A stretch of 64,000 nucleotides of DNA, from contig NC_059471.1 of the NCBI RefSeq assembly GCF_018139145.2, forward strand, positions 209,393,494-209,457,493, in the 5' to 3' direction. This stretch comes from Gymnogyps californianus (Eukaryota; Chordata; Aves; Accipitriformes; Cathartidae). The notes under the pieces were generated by a model. It was not told the DNA's origin, did not search any database, and saw only the letters and a program-made list of their open reading frames with translations. Made by a program: the position numbers and the translations under genes. Of the stretch, positions 50,741 to 64,000 are shown in pieces. The number at the start of each line of letters is the position of its first letter. Position 1 is the stretch's first letter.

Positions 50741-50745
50741 ATATC
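50741..50745. repeat. Right target-site duplication of solo LTR
   Basis: The bases atatc directly after the LTR pair with atatt on the left; one substitution has occurred since insertion. Confidence 0.65.
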
Positions 50746-52798
50746 ATAGTGATTTATAAGCAAATTTGCTGTAGTGCTGAACAGTAAGTGAAAAGCATTT
50801 CTGCTGAACTCTGAACGTGGCTACCAAGTTCTTCATATTCTGTTTGCATTTAATCTTACTCATGGCTGTGACAGCTAATGTAATGCAATTTTGTGTTCCT
50901 TTTCCATTTATCTGGCACCTGTTTGGTTTATAAAATAAATTAAGTTCTCTATATTACTCTTTAAGAATGTGTTTGGTTTTAATGATTTTTTTTTTTTAAT
51001 ACTAGTCTAAGTATTTGTTTTGTTTTGACAAAATACATCTAGAATAACTCTTCCAGCATCAAAGGATTATTCAGGATTCTCAGCACTACAGTTTGAGCAG
51101 GATCGGGCTCTGTGTCCTTCACTAAAGGACATATTCAAAGTGATGGAGTGAGTGGCTACATGCATGTTTCACATGCAGATGCCCCAATGTTTTATACATC
51201 ACCAAACAAATTCCTAATCATTAATGATTTATCTCGCTGTCAAATTGCAAAGCAACATTCCGCTCACCTACAAAAACAACTGTTTTCTTTGGTACTGTTT
51301 GATAAGTGGCTTTATTCTCTTACCACCATATTTCCTTCCTCTCATTTATCCCTCCATTTTTCATCATTTCCTCCCTCCAGTAAGGCAAGAATCATGTGTG
51401 TGGGATGGATTATCCTGAAGAAACAGCACTTTTCAATAAGTAAGGTAGTTTCAACAGCTTTCAATTATACAAAGAGAGATACCATGCAGTATTCTAATAC
51501 TATGGTTTTTTACAATAAAGAGTAGTATTAAACTTTTATCTAATCTTACCTATAATAACTCTTTGCTGCTAGTGAAAAGGAACTGAAAGACAGAGGAGCT
51601 TCAAGACCAAAAGTTACCAGTGAAGAAGAAACTGAGCTGACTTTCTTTTTAATTGAAGCCACATTCAGATCAGATGTCTTAGAGTCTGTTTCCTCTACTG
51701 GCAAATATTTCTGATGAGCTTAAAGAAAAGAAATCCTGGAAGTGTTCCCTTATGCTGAGAGATAAAGTAATTAATATGGAGTTTGATACTTTCCATGAAA
51801 CTTTGGTTATTTGCAGCTTCAAAGTTACCAAAGTGGAGGGGAAAAAACCAAATATATTGGGGAGAATGTAGATTAGAGTTTTGAACTGGGGTCAGATTGG
51901 GCAAGACAGATGTGGGCACAATTTTACTTGAGTCAACACGGATACTGAATTCACAGCAGTTTTCAGAAAAATATATACTTTTTATAAAGGAACTGTCTCA
52001 GTAGAATAAACTAAATAACACAAGATCAAAGTCCATCTTACATCTCAGGAAGCAAATATTCATTTACATGTACAGATTTGTAAGGTTTTGCATCAAGAAA
52101 GATAAAAACTCACACAGCTGACCCTGGAAATCCCAAGTTTCCAAATTCTACAGAGGTACCCAATATTCAGAAGGATAACTTGTATTTTGTTAAGTGTAAC
52201 CTCAAAAACAGTCACAGAAAGCCAGAATAAGGCTATATTTTCTCTTTGAAGTGGCAATGATATAACTGTGCTTAGGAGGAAATGTTCTTTTTTATTGGGA
52301 AGAAATATCCTCTGTCTTCAGTGAAGCCACAAATGTTGTGCTTTGATGAACTTTAAAAACTTTTGGTGCAAGACTGCATGTAACTTTACTCACCTCATTA
52401 GGTCCACTGTACTGAGAATGAATATATTTCAGTTTTTGCCTAGCTGTTTGCTCTAACTCGCTTCCTTACCAGTTTCATCCCATATTTCTTGTCCTCTTCG
52501 TCTTATTTTGCCTTCCAAACTGCCTCACTTCATTTAATTTCATTCTATTTTCCTGCCTACCTAAATATACCACAAAAAACCATATGGATGCCCGGTATCA
52601 ACTGCTATGATGTTCTTCCTGCTTATGTGGTGACCACTCTGATTACGTCTAGTCTGGCTTGTCAGCTGTCTGGGACACAGTAATAGATCTATTCTATATT
52701 TAAACAATGTCGCAATGGAGGTACTTCTGTTTTGGTCAACTGGCAGCACTGTGATTCAGAAAAAAAAGCACTCTTATTCAGAAAAACACTTACGTATT
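50746..52798. other. AT-rich non-coding stretch
   Basis: No gene. The 137-codon plus-strand frame at 51112-51525 shows no known domain. Homopolymer T tract at 50987-50997. Confidence 0.6.
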
Positions 52799-52874
52799 CA
52801 CTTAAGCACCTGCTTAACTTCAACTGAAATGAAAAAAAGTAAGTATGTCTGTAAACTGAGCATGTGCTTAAGTG
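52799..52874. repeat. Palindromic interspersed repeat, copy B
   Basis: Left arm cacttaagcacctgct (52799-52814) and right arm agcatgtgcttaagtg (52859-52874) are inverted repeats with 15 of 16 positions paired, separated by 44 bases containing taacttcaactgaaatg. The arms contain cttaagcac/gtgcttaag and match the repeat architecture seen in copy A at 38524-38656. I recognise it as an old amniote repeat of palindromic form but cannot name it. Confidence 0.7.
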
Positions 52875-54142
52875 CTTTCTAGTCTCGAATACATGAATTT
52901 CTGTGACATTAGGATGTATATTAGAATTTTGTTGTCTTTATTTGTGATTAGGTTTGAAACAACTAGTGTGTAAGCCACAAGACAGATCTTTCATTAATCA
53001 GAAGATACAGGAACACTTGAAAGGTAATTAGGCAAACTGTTTATAAGAACCAGGTCTAAAGGAAAGCTTAGACTCATAAACTATTTGTACTAAAATGTCA
53101 CTGAATTCTCAGATTGCAATGATTAACATAGCTATTTGTAAACAGGATGGATGATCAAACCCTTATGAAAATAGTGAAGCAAGCTTATTTTTTGATTCGT
53201 ACACAATCTTTTTTTTTAATGTTATTTACTCAGAAAATGTAACAGATATTCATAAATCTGAGAACTTTGAGCATAGCAAAAATTGGCAAAAGCTGGCTTC
53301 TCTAGTGTCCTTCCCCTTCTGTCTCTTCATGAAGTGATCATGAAATTTTCATGCCTTCCCTAATTAAAAAATGTTCACAATTATTTTTTTTCCCAGGAAA
53401 TAAGCCGTGGTCTGCAGTTCATTTATGAACAGTTCATTTTGAAGATCTTCAGTTCACCACGTGGTATTGTTTCTGTTCCAGGTGATTTATGGTATGGTAT
53501 GTACCTAACAAACGCAACATGAAATATGAACACTATGAATCTTATATATGGCTGGAAGTAAGCTCTCAGTAAATATAAGAATTCTCAAACTCAAGGCAAG
53601 ATTGCAACTGGGTTTTTTTGGACTGCCAAAGTCCAAACAACAAGAGAGCGAATCATCCTCCTTAAAGCACTCAACACGGTGTTATTTCTGCATGCGTGAG
53701 AACACAGATTGCTTACTCTGTACACTTTTTGGTATAAACATTTTGAGGAAGCAAGTACTACTCTATCTTCCTGTATGTGACTAGGGCCAGCGGGCTGCCA
53801 ATGTCATCTCAAGGATGCCCAGAGCACTGCATTGCTGCTCTTGTAGTGACCTATTTGGAGAAGGCACAGTACTAATCAATCAGCCTCAGCCACTGTTGTG
53901 TCAACAGAGAGAAAACACAGCAAATAGACACATGTAAGAGAGAAGAAAAAAAAAAAAAGAATGTGTTTTTAATAAGCAATAATACAACACAAATACTAAA
54001 AACCAAATTTATTCATTTTGGAACTGACCCACAGCCCACAGATGCCAGTGGGATTCTTTATTTTAACTTCAATGAGTTTTGGTTGAGATCCTTGGAGGAA
54101 AGCTAGAAACAGCTGGATCTACAGAAGAGAGGAAGAATGACC
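52875..54142. other. Non-coding stretch with a possible ancient repeat end
   Basis: No gene. An A-rich tract lies at 53946-53960. Near 54060-54092 the phrase aacttcaatgagttttggtt then gagatcc resembles the 'acttcaatggga' ancient repeat motif noted at 48359. The longest open frame is 78 codons. Confidence 0.5.
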
Positions 54143-54212
54143 CACTAATCAGAGCACAAGGCTGTGAGTCAGGACATCTAGCTGAGTCACCTGCTTTGCC
54201 CCAGACTTTCTT
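54143..54212 (+). repeat. Possible MIR-like SINE head
   Basis: The sequence actaatcagagcacaaggct, gtgagtcaggacatctagct and cacctgctttgccccagact parallels a tRNA-derived SINE head (ggttagagcacagggctggg, agtcaggagacctgggttc, ctgctctgccac). No 3' core is seen beyond it. Confidence 0.45.
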
Positions 54213-57200
54213 AGATCATGAGGCTACATCTATATGTAAACAGCATAGTAGAGTGTCGATACGAATGACCTACTTGAGTGTGTGGCAGCTCTGAAATATG
54301 GTAATAACATCAGGCTGGCACTTGACTCAGCATGACATGGGGCTGACACAATTCTGCTTTCAGAACTGAGATTTTCTTTCCACATAAACACTGTGATGCT
54401 TCACATGGACATACCACCTTCTCTAGTGATCTCAGATACCCCTAGACCAGTGGTTCAATGTGAGCATGTCCACAGCATCACCCCAGAAACCACCACAGAG
54501 GGCTGTGGTCAGGTAAATCAGTTATGGGAGAATTCAGGGGTATGTTCATGAATGCCAGCTGAAAAGATATACCGTGGAAAAAAAAAACCAACCGTAACTT
54601 TCAGTCATGGAGAAAGGAGAAAAAGACTCCCAATATTATGGGGAGGGCACGTTTACAGCTCGTTTGGTGACTTTACAGTCAAATTTCAATCAGATATTAT
54701 TGTGTGCAAATCCAGCTGGGTTCAAAGAAAGATTAAGTTCCCTTCTTATCAGACTTCACTTTCAGACTCAGAGGGGGAAGGGAAGGTTTCTACAGAGAAG
54801 GTCAAAAAGGTAAAAAATTTAGCACATTTCTCAAAATTATTTAGATTAATGTATTTGAAACTGTTTTCTATTCTTTGCTTTTAAATACAAATCACTTATT
54901 TTCTATGTTATGTTTCTGTGTTTTCCCCTTAGCTTTCCTGCAGCTTCCTTTCTACTTGTGTGTATGTAGCATTAGCAAAGTAACAATCCTGCCAGTTTTA
55001 CCTCTTTGAACTGAATGTACAGAGCTTGAAAGTTAATTTCTGGGCTGTTTCATATACAAAAATAGAGACATGGATCAGGGTATATTTAGAAGAGTGGACA
55101 GGTCTGATATGAGGTTCTAAACAGAGGCCAAAAAGGCTATCAGAGGTTAATCACAAAGAAGATGTAGATTAAGGCTATCAAATGAAGACATACCCTTCCT
55201 GGGCTGACCCTAGAGTAGTGTGAAAAGAATTAAATGCATTTAAAAAAGAGATCTCTCTAGCAGAATCTGACCATTTTTACATTGCTCTGAAGTTTACCCT
55301 ATATAAAAAAAAGGCTGTTCAGTAGACAGTCTGTTATGCTTTTTCTTTGCCATTTAAAAATCATTAAAAATCAAACTTATGTCAAAATGGCACAAACAAT
55401 AAGAAAATAAAAAGGAATCTACTATCAGCTCACTGATAAGATAATGGACTATATGTATGTGTATTGAATAAAGACTTCATAGGTTTACAAATTACTGGAG
55501 TAAAAAGTAAAATTGCACATTACTACTAATATTTTGTTTATTAATATTAATATTAAAACACTAAGGTTAAATATATTTGAGGTCTAGACAAAGATATCTG
55601 TTTTGGGGCAGAATAAAGATGTACAGTAATATATGTGACTGTTCTGCAATAAAACTATTAAACATTTTACCTTCTCGTGCCCTATTTTTTCCAATTGTTT
55701 TCTGTGGTAAATACATGACATATTTTACCAGGTCACCAATTCTTGCTTTGTAACTGCAAGGCTTGCAGCGAGTCGAGGAGCAGTCACAACCCAGTACTGC
55801 CTGACAACCTTTCTCCCTTACCCACTGCATCAAGTGACAAGGGCATGCCCTATATTGTGGGACTATCAAAGATAAGATAAGTATGTACACTTTGACATTG
55901 CCTAGCACCACAACTTCTCTTCACCTTTCCATATGCAGTGCACAAGGTCAGGGAGATGAAGAGACCTGAAACACTAGGAATTTGCAAGTCCTCAGTACTA
56001 CAGTGGGGGAAGAGGAGCTAGGGGTTAACGGGAGAGCCAAAATGCAAATTTCATTTGGATACTGTCACCTCTCTCCCTCTGTATGAGCACTACAACCTCT
56101 ACATGAAGCTTTGTTTGCTTCAGTACTGTTCAGTGCCATTTTAGGCTCCTGGGGTACTGGAGATGTCGATAAGGAAGGGGCAGTATCTTGCCCCCACTGG
56201 AGCAGCAGATTGAGGACAAGAAAAGACAATCTTGTGCACCTTTATGGCAACAGGCATGTACATGAGGGCTATTGAATCCCACTCTACCAGTCAGACATAA
56301 AGCTCTTCTAAGTTAACATTGTATCCTAATGTATTCTTCTATAGTCTTAAAATTTGATATTAGAATAACAAGATAATCTGTTCAGCTCACAGTATCCTGA
56401 GATTTTTGTAGTCTTTCCCCATTGTCCCCGAGGCAGGACCTCTTCAGACAGTTTAGGCCTTCTCCAGACTCTATACATCGATACTTGGATATGGTGACTT
56501 TGGGATCTTACATCAAACTCTTTCACTGTTTTACCCGGTCAGTTGTACCTCTAGGGCCTGGACTGAAGGAAACTGACACGTCCTACCTTTTCTATGTATA
56601 AGTCCCCCACTTTTTTCATTCTGTCCCTCATTCCTTGGATCCCCCCTTTCAGAATTGAGCTCTGCCACCCCACAGCCCATGGTAGAGGCCTGGGAATTAA
56701 CCTGTGATGGAAGGCTGGGACTTATTTTTTCCACAGTCCTTAATTTCCTATAACATAACAGCCCCCATGGATACAGTTCAAATTCTTACAACTATTTCTT
56801 CCCTCCCAGCTTGATCCCATGATATTTCTGAAAAACTACAAGACTCAGGAAAAAAACCCCAAAATTCTTAAGAGTGGCAAGCATTAAAGTTACGTTAAAA
56901 GACGGCAAGCTAAAACTGATCTAAGAACAAGGAGTCTTTGCAAAATAATAAGTTGCTCCACCTAGATTCTATCTTTGTTTTAGCAACCCACACTAATCTT
57001 GTTTGTTTAACTCCCATGAAAAGTTAAAGCCTTTTTACATCTTTCTTCCCCCCACTTGGTGTGGGAGTTTCTAAAGCTCTTGGAAAGCATGGAAAGTAAA
57101 GGTGATTGTAAAACACATGGCACTGGAGCAGTACACTGCAAACACTTTCACAAATGTGTCATTCTAAGTGATGGATTATATGTATATATCCAGTGGAAAA

Positions 57201-60200
57201 GAGATTGAAAACAGCAACGTTACCAGAGTTCCATTTATGGATGCATCATTTTTTTCTGACCCAAGGAATAAGACTCCTTTTGTTAGACAACGGCAGGCAG
57301 CAGAATATGTCAGTGCACCACATCATGAAAAGAAATGGTTAAATGTCAGGTCAACAGACGGAAGAGTGGCTGCAGTGTGAGGTGTAAGCTGGGAAGAAGT
57401 GGGGCTTCCCAGCTGCCTCAGCAGCCTCAGGAACCAAGAACATCTGACCAGCTTCACATGCTGCTCAAGAAGTATAATACAGGCAGAGAAGTGTCAGGCA
57501 GAGGTGGACTGAACAAGTCTCATGTAAAAGTGTGGGACAAGCCTTCTACTTATGGTACTGATCTGCAACATAGCCATATGTCCCCTGGGAAGTGGAAAGA
57601 GACCAAAATTGTTTCCACAGAAGCAAAGACCATGCTAATGGGATGGATCTGTTGTCATTCTAGACTGGAACTGAAGTCATTATCTGATAAAATAGCCTAT
57701 ACTATTGGACCTCAATCCTTCTTTGTCTGCCTCTCCTTGCCTTGACATATATCACTGCAGATGAAAGAACTGTAGGACTGATGTCATGAGTGGTGAAGTG
57801 GGGAAGAAAGTTTGAGGGTTTCAGAATACAATGAAAACTTCACTAGCAAAGGGTGGACAGCTGGCTTGGAGAGGTGACATTAATGTATTATAAGCAGGGT
57901 TAGGGGTAACTGCTGTTGAATCAGTTCCGCCCTTGAGGTATGTCTTCACAACTTTTCTAGTTTAATACTGGGTAGGACTGATAAAAGTGGAAAGCTCTGA
58001 GGAGGTATGGACTGAACTCATCAAGAATGGATGAAAGAACTAGAAGATTTGGAAAGGAGAGTGATGGGAACCAATGGTAGGAGCAACATTGGAGCAAACT
58101 GATTCTTTCCTCCCACCTTGCTATGTCATAATAGTCAGAGATGCAAGTGGCTTTGTCAACCAGCTGGGTGAAATTTAGAATATATCAACTTGTAATAACT
58201 TTTCTAATTAAGCTGACAATCTGGATTTTAGGTTAGAGTAAGAAACTGGACCTAAAGAAAGCTACTGTTCAATCTGCCATATTTCGAAGTCTTAGTTTGC
58301 CTTTTCTAAGTTGCAGAGGGATTTGATATTTTAAGACTTAACTCAGTTCTACAATTCAGATACAAAGTATTAGCCCTCACTGTATTCTTTCACTATCATT
58401 CTTCCACTATTTCATCCTTCTTTGTCAATACTGTGTTCTACATTTCAGCAGTTGTTCATGATAATCCATTAACTGGTAACGAGACTAGCTCTTGAGAATG
58501 TGCAAAGCTTGTATTACTTATTTCTGCAGTAGTTATAAACAAAGCATAGGTGCTGTGGGCTAAAGATGATGTAGAAGTTTCTCAGTGATGTTAGGAAGGC
58601 TTACCTGCTTTTTCAATGAAGCTGTATTGACAAATGGGGAGTTCATCTGTCAGTGACCAGTGGTACCATTTTTCTTTGCCTTTTGTAACTTGCTTGAACT
58701 CAGAGCAAGAGGTCATTCATCACTCTGACCATTTGTGCAAGCAAATAACAAGCATGATTTCGGAAGTAAATCTTTAGCAACTGTCACATATTTCCCTTCT
58801 CCTGTTGATGTTAGTAGAGGAACATGTATAGACACTTTATCATGTTAAGCTAACATGACCACAAAGCTGGAACTATATAACGGGTTATTAGAGCTAAAGA
58901 ATATTCAGACAATTTGAAGGTTGGGTTTTTTGGGGTTTTTTGTTTGTTCGTTTGGTTTTTTTTTTTAAATAGCATGTAGGAGGGAATCAGACATTAACAG
59001 GTAACTAGTTTGAACATAAGAATAAAATAGTTTGGCCACACACAAATTAGTTTTCAACTACTGTTATGTAACTGTAATAGTTTTGTATGGGGGAGAGGGG
59101 AAAGTACTCCTGCATTTGGTTTTACTGTGATTTCACACTTGTCATAATAAAGTTCATTTCTAATTGTGGATGAAACTCACTGAGAAAAATCCTTCTTGCT
59201 CTATTCTATGAAAGTTATGTGTTTGTATTTCAATAACCCCTAGAATGAATCCCTAACCAACTGAGACCTCCTTATCATAGCGTGTCTACACACGTTTGGA
59301 AAATCATGGTCCCTGCTTAGAGTTTAATGGTGAAATTGAGTGCTGTAAATGATTGCCACTTAATTGACTTCCATGTAGACTTCCTCACACAAGATTTCTC
59401 TTGGAATATATACTAAAGGAGAATTTGTCCCAGTGGATGTATATGGCAATATAACTTCTCGGATATTTAAATATGTGCTGTGGGATGATGTAATCTGAGA
59501 TACACTATAAATTAAATAAATTATGCTTAAAATATATTATACTATATAGAAGAGAAGCAATTATTTGAAAACAGATACCAACGGACTTATTAGGAAAACA
59601 GACATGTGGCAGTGGACAAAACCTCAGGCATTAACAAAAGCAATCCTCTGTTACTGCAGAGGCTATACATAAGCCCTATATCTTATTCAAACTTTTATTA
59701 AGCATCGCCTTTAAATAAAGAAGTTGTTGTTTTTCCTGCCATTACTATTGCTGAATAAAAACTTACCTCTTAGGGGTTAGAAAATATTATTTTCTGGGCT
59801 GGTTCTAGATTGGGCCTATATCAAAGCTTAGAGAATAATCAGACAGTTTTCTCAGCTTTTACAGTATGCCAACAAAAGATTCTGGTTTTTATATACCGTA
59901 TGTAACAATAAGAAATCACAATGCTGGAATTCATTTAATGTTTCGATGACCTTTGTTAAAAATCCCCAAACCTACAGCCTCACACTTTAGAATTAATTTT
60001 AAACACAGACTCCTAAAGATATACAGACTCCATGTAATTTTCAGAGCCACCTTACTTCATCTGTAATTTAAGATGTCTTGCTTTGATTTAAGAAAAATAA
60101 AAAAAAGTTTGAAGACCTTTTCTCCCTGGAAATCATATTTTCCATGGAGTGAAATGTACCATGTAAAATCAATCTACACATCCAGACTTTTGAATCCAAT

Positions 60201-63200
60201 TAAAATGTTCAAGATTTTTTTTTTAAAAGACAGAATAATAGAAACTTAAAAACAAAGGAAAAGCAAATATGTTGCTAAAAAAAGATAAACATTTTCTGAC
60301 TAATACTTGGAAAGATGATCACACAAGAGAAAAGATTGCTTGCAGGACAAAGACAGGAATAGATTTATGAATGTGAAAGGATGCAGTATATTGTTTTATG
60401 GTGTCTGGTTGTGTGTCCTCTCAAGTGACTTCTCAATTGATAATGGGGCTGCAGTTTTTCGAACTACAAAAGACTTTCAGTTGTGTGTCCAGTCATTTTA
60501 CCCTGTCTTTGTATTGATTCTAATCATCTTGAAAATATGACTGGAAATTAGTATGCAATTCAGAAACTTTTTCCTTGTTTTTGGCTTATCTTTTTTTACA
60601 TACATCTTTCCAAATTACATGATCTTTCACACACAAAATCTTTGAAAATGTTAAGCCTGTTTAGGGAAGTATTTGTTGAACAAATATCCTGGTTTTAATC
60701 TGTACTTCATTTCCATAAATGTTATTTCATAAATAGTCATACATTTTTGGAAACAGTCTAGGTGCTGATTTTTTAAAACTGTCCTGATTCCTCCAAGTAT
60801 CCAAAGCTAGACAGTTGGCTGCCATTGAAAAAGCAATCCATCAGTGGGATTTAATTGCCTACATATTTTTGAAGAAGTATGCCTTTCTCCTTGCATATTG
60901 CTACAGCCTCCGTTGTCATATGTGTGCAGTTCTCACTGATGTTAGAGTAACATCTTGCTGAAAATGGCAGACTTTCTACTTATGTAAACACTTATTATAG
61001 CATCTTTTTACCCTCTAAGGATTTATGACATCTATTTTCAGAACCTTAATCTTTCCAAATTGGAGATACATTTTGATCCTTTCCTGAAACAAAGTATATC
61101 AAAATTCATTCAATAAGATATCAGGCAAGACATCAGTAAAACTTCCATAAAGTACTACGGAGGAACAAAGCAGAAACTGACAGTATGCAACAACTTTATA
61201 CATCCAATTTACTACAGAAGAAAAGACGAAACCATTATCAAAAAAGCCTCTTTGTTGAACCTTTCTTAACAGCCAAAAATTATTATGCATCTTGGAGCAA
61301 AAGTTGTGAAAGACCCATTGGCACAGAACAGGACAGAGGGAATCAGTGTTTTCAGAATCTGAACAGCCAAATCATTAATTTTCAGTGGGAAATTATGCTT
61401 AAAGTCTTACCACATAAATGGGGACACCTTTGGGATAAAGAGGAAGTGACTCATGGTTATTTTTGTTTACTTGCTTAATTTGTCAATTTTATCAAAACTA
61501 GCGCTGCTTCCCCTTGTTCTTTGTACCAAACCCTTTCCATTTTCCTGACTGACACTGGCAAACTTTTTGCTAATCAAAATAAACAATAAACTTCAAAATC
61601 AAAACTCAGCAAGGAAAAAACCTCAGATTCCTAAGGAATCTAAAGAAGTGTTCTATCATTCAGCATGTTTATAAGTAGAAAACAAAAATAAATAGCTCAC
61701 TATCCAATCAGCACAGTATCACATCAACAGTCCTTTTAAAGATTCATTAGTGTTTCAACACCAAAGGTTGACTTGTTGCTGTGTTCGAGTTGCTTGAATG
61801 TCAGTGGTGAGATGAAATGAATATATCAAAAGGTGAATAGTTCTTTTATACTTATCCAGAGAGTAGAGCCAATGAGTCTTAAATCCAGGAAGAACACAGA
61901 TCTACTTTACAAAACCCCATTTAACAGAATCTTTGTTCTTCTAATTAACCCCAGGCCCCCCAAGATGAATAAGATAAATGCGCAAGGAGAAATGGTGCTT
62001 TTGCCACCTGTCTGCAGGCTTCATTTCTTTAAGTTTCTAAGTCTGATTCTGACGCCAATCAAATAATTTTTATGCCAAAAACTGTTAGAAGTGTTCAAGG
62101 GAAGCAATCCCACCCTGCTTGTGTGAAAAACCCAACAACCTCTAAAAATCTGAATGCTTCGCTGATCTGTGATTTCCAGAGGAATTAAAAAATATAGGCC
62201 AGATGACATGCCACACCAGCACAGGAATAAAAAGCATTCGGAGCTGTATTTGTTCCATTAAATGTGGGGGAAAGGATTTCCTTACATGGAAGAAAGCAAA
62301 CTCTATATCCTTCCTACATCAGATATGTAGCATATCTGCCCTTTAACAGCAGAAGCTAGAGCAGAAGAGGAATTACAACCTCTTTTAGCTTGTCCTTGTT
62401 GCAGAGTAGCACAGTATTGCTAGCTATCACCATTTCTTAGGAGGCAGCAATTTGCAGGAAGGCCTTCAAAGAATTTTAAGCCTCTTTTGGACATCCCATT
62501 GGGGCTGGAGGAGAGGAATAGGAGGTGGCAAAAATTATGGGTTACATTCAGCTTCCATCATCCACTACATCCTTTTCATGTGGTGCAGGGGAGAATTGCA
62601 CAGCAACATTCTCCAAACTCTTGGCATGTGTTAGCCTGTTTGTTTGAGGTTCTTAGAAACATTTTTTCAAGATCTACAGCTATAGATGACTTGGGGTGTA
62701 TATCAGATATAACTGTTTATACCTCTGCTACAGTGTATGACACAGATTAAACATGCCTTGCACAGATTCTGAAGAAGTACAGACTTCTGCCTATAGACTG
62801 GAATATCTTCCATAGCATGGAAGTCTTGCTTCTGTTTCTTGTCGGTAACAGGATTTCTGATTTACAAGGTTTACCTGATTCAGCTGAGCAATATAGTTTT
62901 TTCTTGGATTAAATGATTGAAAAGTGATCACAATATTATAAAAATGTAAGTAACACATGATTTGCCCTAACTTTTCTAAACAGACACACTGTGTAACCTA
63001 TGCATTATACTTCGTGAATGACTTCCACTAAAATATGGTCACTGCAGGCAGAATTCTTTCCATACTGAAGTTAATTAGAAATAATGTTTTAAAATGTGCT
63101 TCTAGGTAGCTGTAACAAGAAAACCTTTCTAGCAAAGCAGCTAGACACCCTTGCTAGCAGATACGAACATAAAAGCTGCTTGACATGCTTCATGTACAAC

Positions 63201-64000
63201 AACAGTATTCATTACAATCAACAACCAGCAAATTAGACAAATTAAAACTTAATTGTTTGTCCTTCTAACAATTAACAACCCTTTGGACTCTCCAATAGTT
63301 GTAAATACTTCAAAGAAAGGTGGGCTTTACAGCATACCATGAAAGTCATCAGATGTAAATTATGTGGAATGCAAATTATACATGCTGTGTAATGTGCCTG
63401 ACAGCCTGAAAAAAAGAATGAAAATGGCAAAAAATCCTTACTGCATGTAGAAATGCTGAATCAGACTCCCCCCACAATCTAGCAGGGTAGTCTGAAAATT
63501 CTGTTTTAGTAGATTTTGTTAACATTTTTCTCCCTTCCCAATCCCCATGCTTAAAAGTCTTGTTACATTGGGACCTAAAGCTGGTAAATGCATGTTGCCT
63601 CCAGTGAGAGATATTCTTGCATTAGAATTCCTTCTTTAGTTCTTAAAAATGGAACTAGGAAGAGTTTTTGGTAAGATGTGCTTTCCTCACAAGTCAATCT
63701 ACTTTTTCAATTTTACAAATGTATGCATCATTTGCAGTAAGTATGCAGATCAGTATTTCTATAAAAGAATTAGTTTTATACAGTGAAATATTGCTATAAT
63801 TTTTTCAACATAAGCATGCATTTTGAAGTATAAAAGCACACAAATTCCCAATTTCATTTTTATTTCACTTCATCCTTTTTGCATTAAAACAGCTGTTGGA
63901 ACAGATGCATGAATCAACCACTTATGCATGAAGAAATATGATTTTGTATTTTGTGAACAAGCAAATAGTCTAAAACAATAGGGAAAACCACATTGGCTAT
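54213..64000. other. Non-coding stretch, 9.8 kb
   Basis: No supportable gene or transposon. The longest frame is 136 codons at 57335-57745 on the plus strand (first codon ATG); it lies in somewhat higher-GC DNA at 57240-57660, overlaps another 70-codon frame, and shows no recognisable domain. A T/G-rich simple-sequence tract is at 58920-58965. Confidence 0.55.

Noticed and set aside
51112..51525. 137-codon plus-strand open frame
   Set aside because: No domain; biased composition typical of translated AT-rich DNA.
57335..57745. 136-codon plus-strand open frame
   Set aside because: No recognisable motif. The region is slightly GC-richer, which lengthens chance frames. Worth reconsidering only if transcripts exist.
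1..64000. CRISPR arrays, operons, prophage, tRNA and rRNA genes
   Set aside because: None found. Sequence character and transposons are vertebrate; no tRNA B-box with foldable cloverleaf, no rRNA-like blocks and no regularly spaced direct repeats were seen.

Overview
This window looks like nuclear DNA from a bird: an AT-rich, gene-poor stretch (large intron or intergenic desert) with no protein-coding gene, tRNA or rRNA that I can support. The bird call rests on truncated CR1 LINEs of chicken-repeat type ending in the (ATTCTRTG)n-like 3' tail, a solo endogenous-retrovirus LTR whose ends match the LTR family common in neoavian genomes (TGTCGTGGTTTAACCCC start, CAGCTGAAACCAAGACA end), and overall low repeat content with only decayed SINE traces. 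A close relative such as a crocodilian is less likely because of the LTR family.

Layout. 1-2010: unique sequence. 2011-2890: CR1 copy 1, minus strand. 2891-23094: unique AT-rich DNA with two MIR-like SINE remnants (about 4441-4540 and 7108-7195), a small plus-strand CR1 3' end (about 5840-6063) and an 18-bp x 3 tandem repeat (12944-12997). 23095-23390: a very old minus-strand LINE of the L3/CR1 clade. 23391-39013: mostly unique, with weak SINE traces, a candidate conserved or regulatory block (36590-36860) holding a perfect 11-bp inverted repeat, and a decayed palindromic repeat (38524-38656). 39014-41228 and 41741-42904: two further minus-strand CR1 copies of different 3'-end types lying head to tail 0.5 kb apart; both keep the F-A-D-D polymerase motif and stretches of open frame but are broken. 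43136-43220: a polypyrimidine tract. 45370-45860: an island with about 15 CpG dinucleotides, against 1 in a comparable stretch just downstream. 50152-50740: the solo LTR, minus strand, flanked by a 5-bp near-perfect target duplication. 52799-52874: a clearer copy of the palindromic repeat. 54143-54212: another SINE trace. 54216-64000: unique.

Nothing here works together as a pathway. The window is a record of transposon insertion and decay within non-coding DNA. The most useful leads are the CpG-retaining island near 45.6 kb, the motif-rich block near 36.7 kb, and the palindromic repeat family. All transposon family names are from memory of consensus sequences, without a database search.
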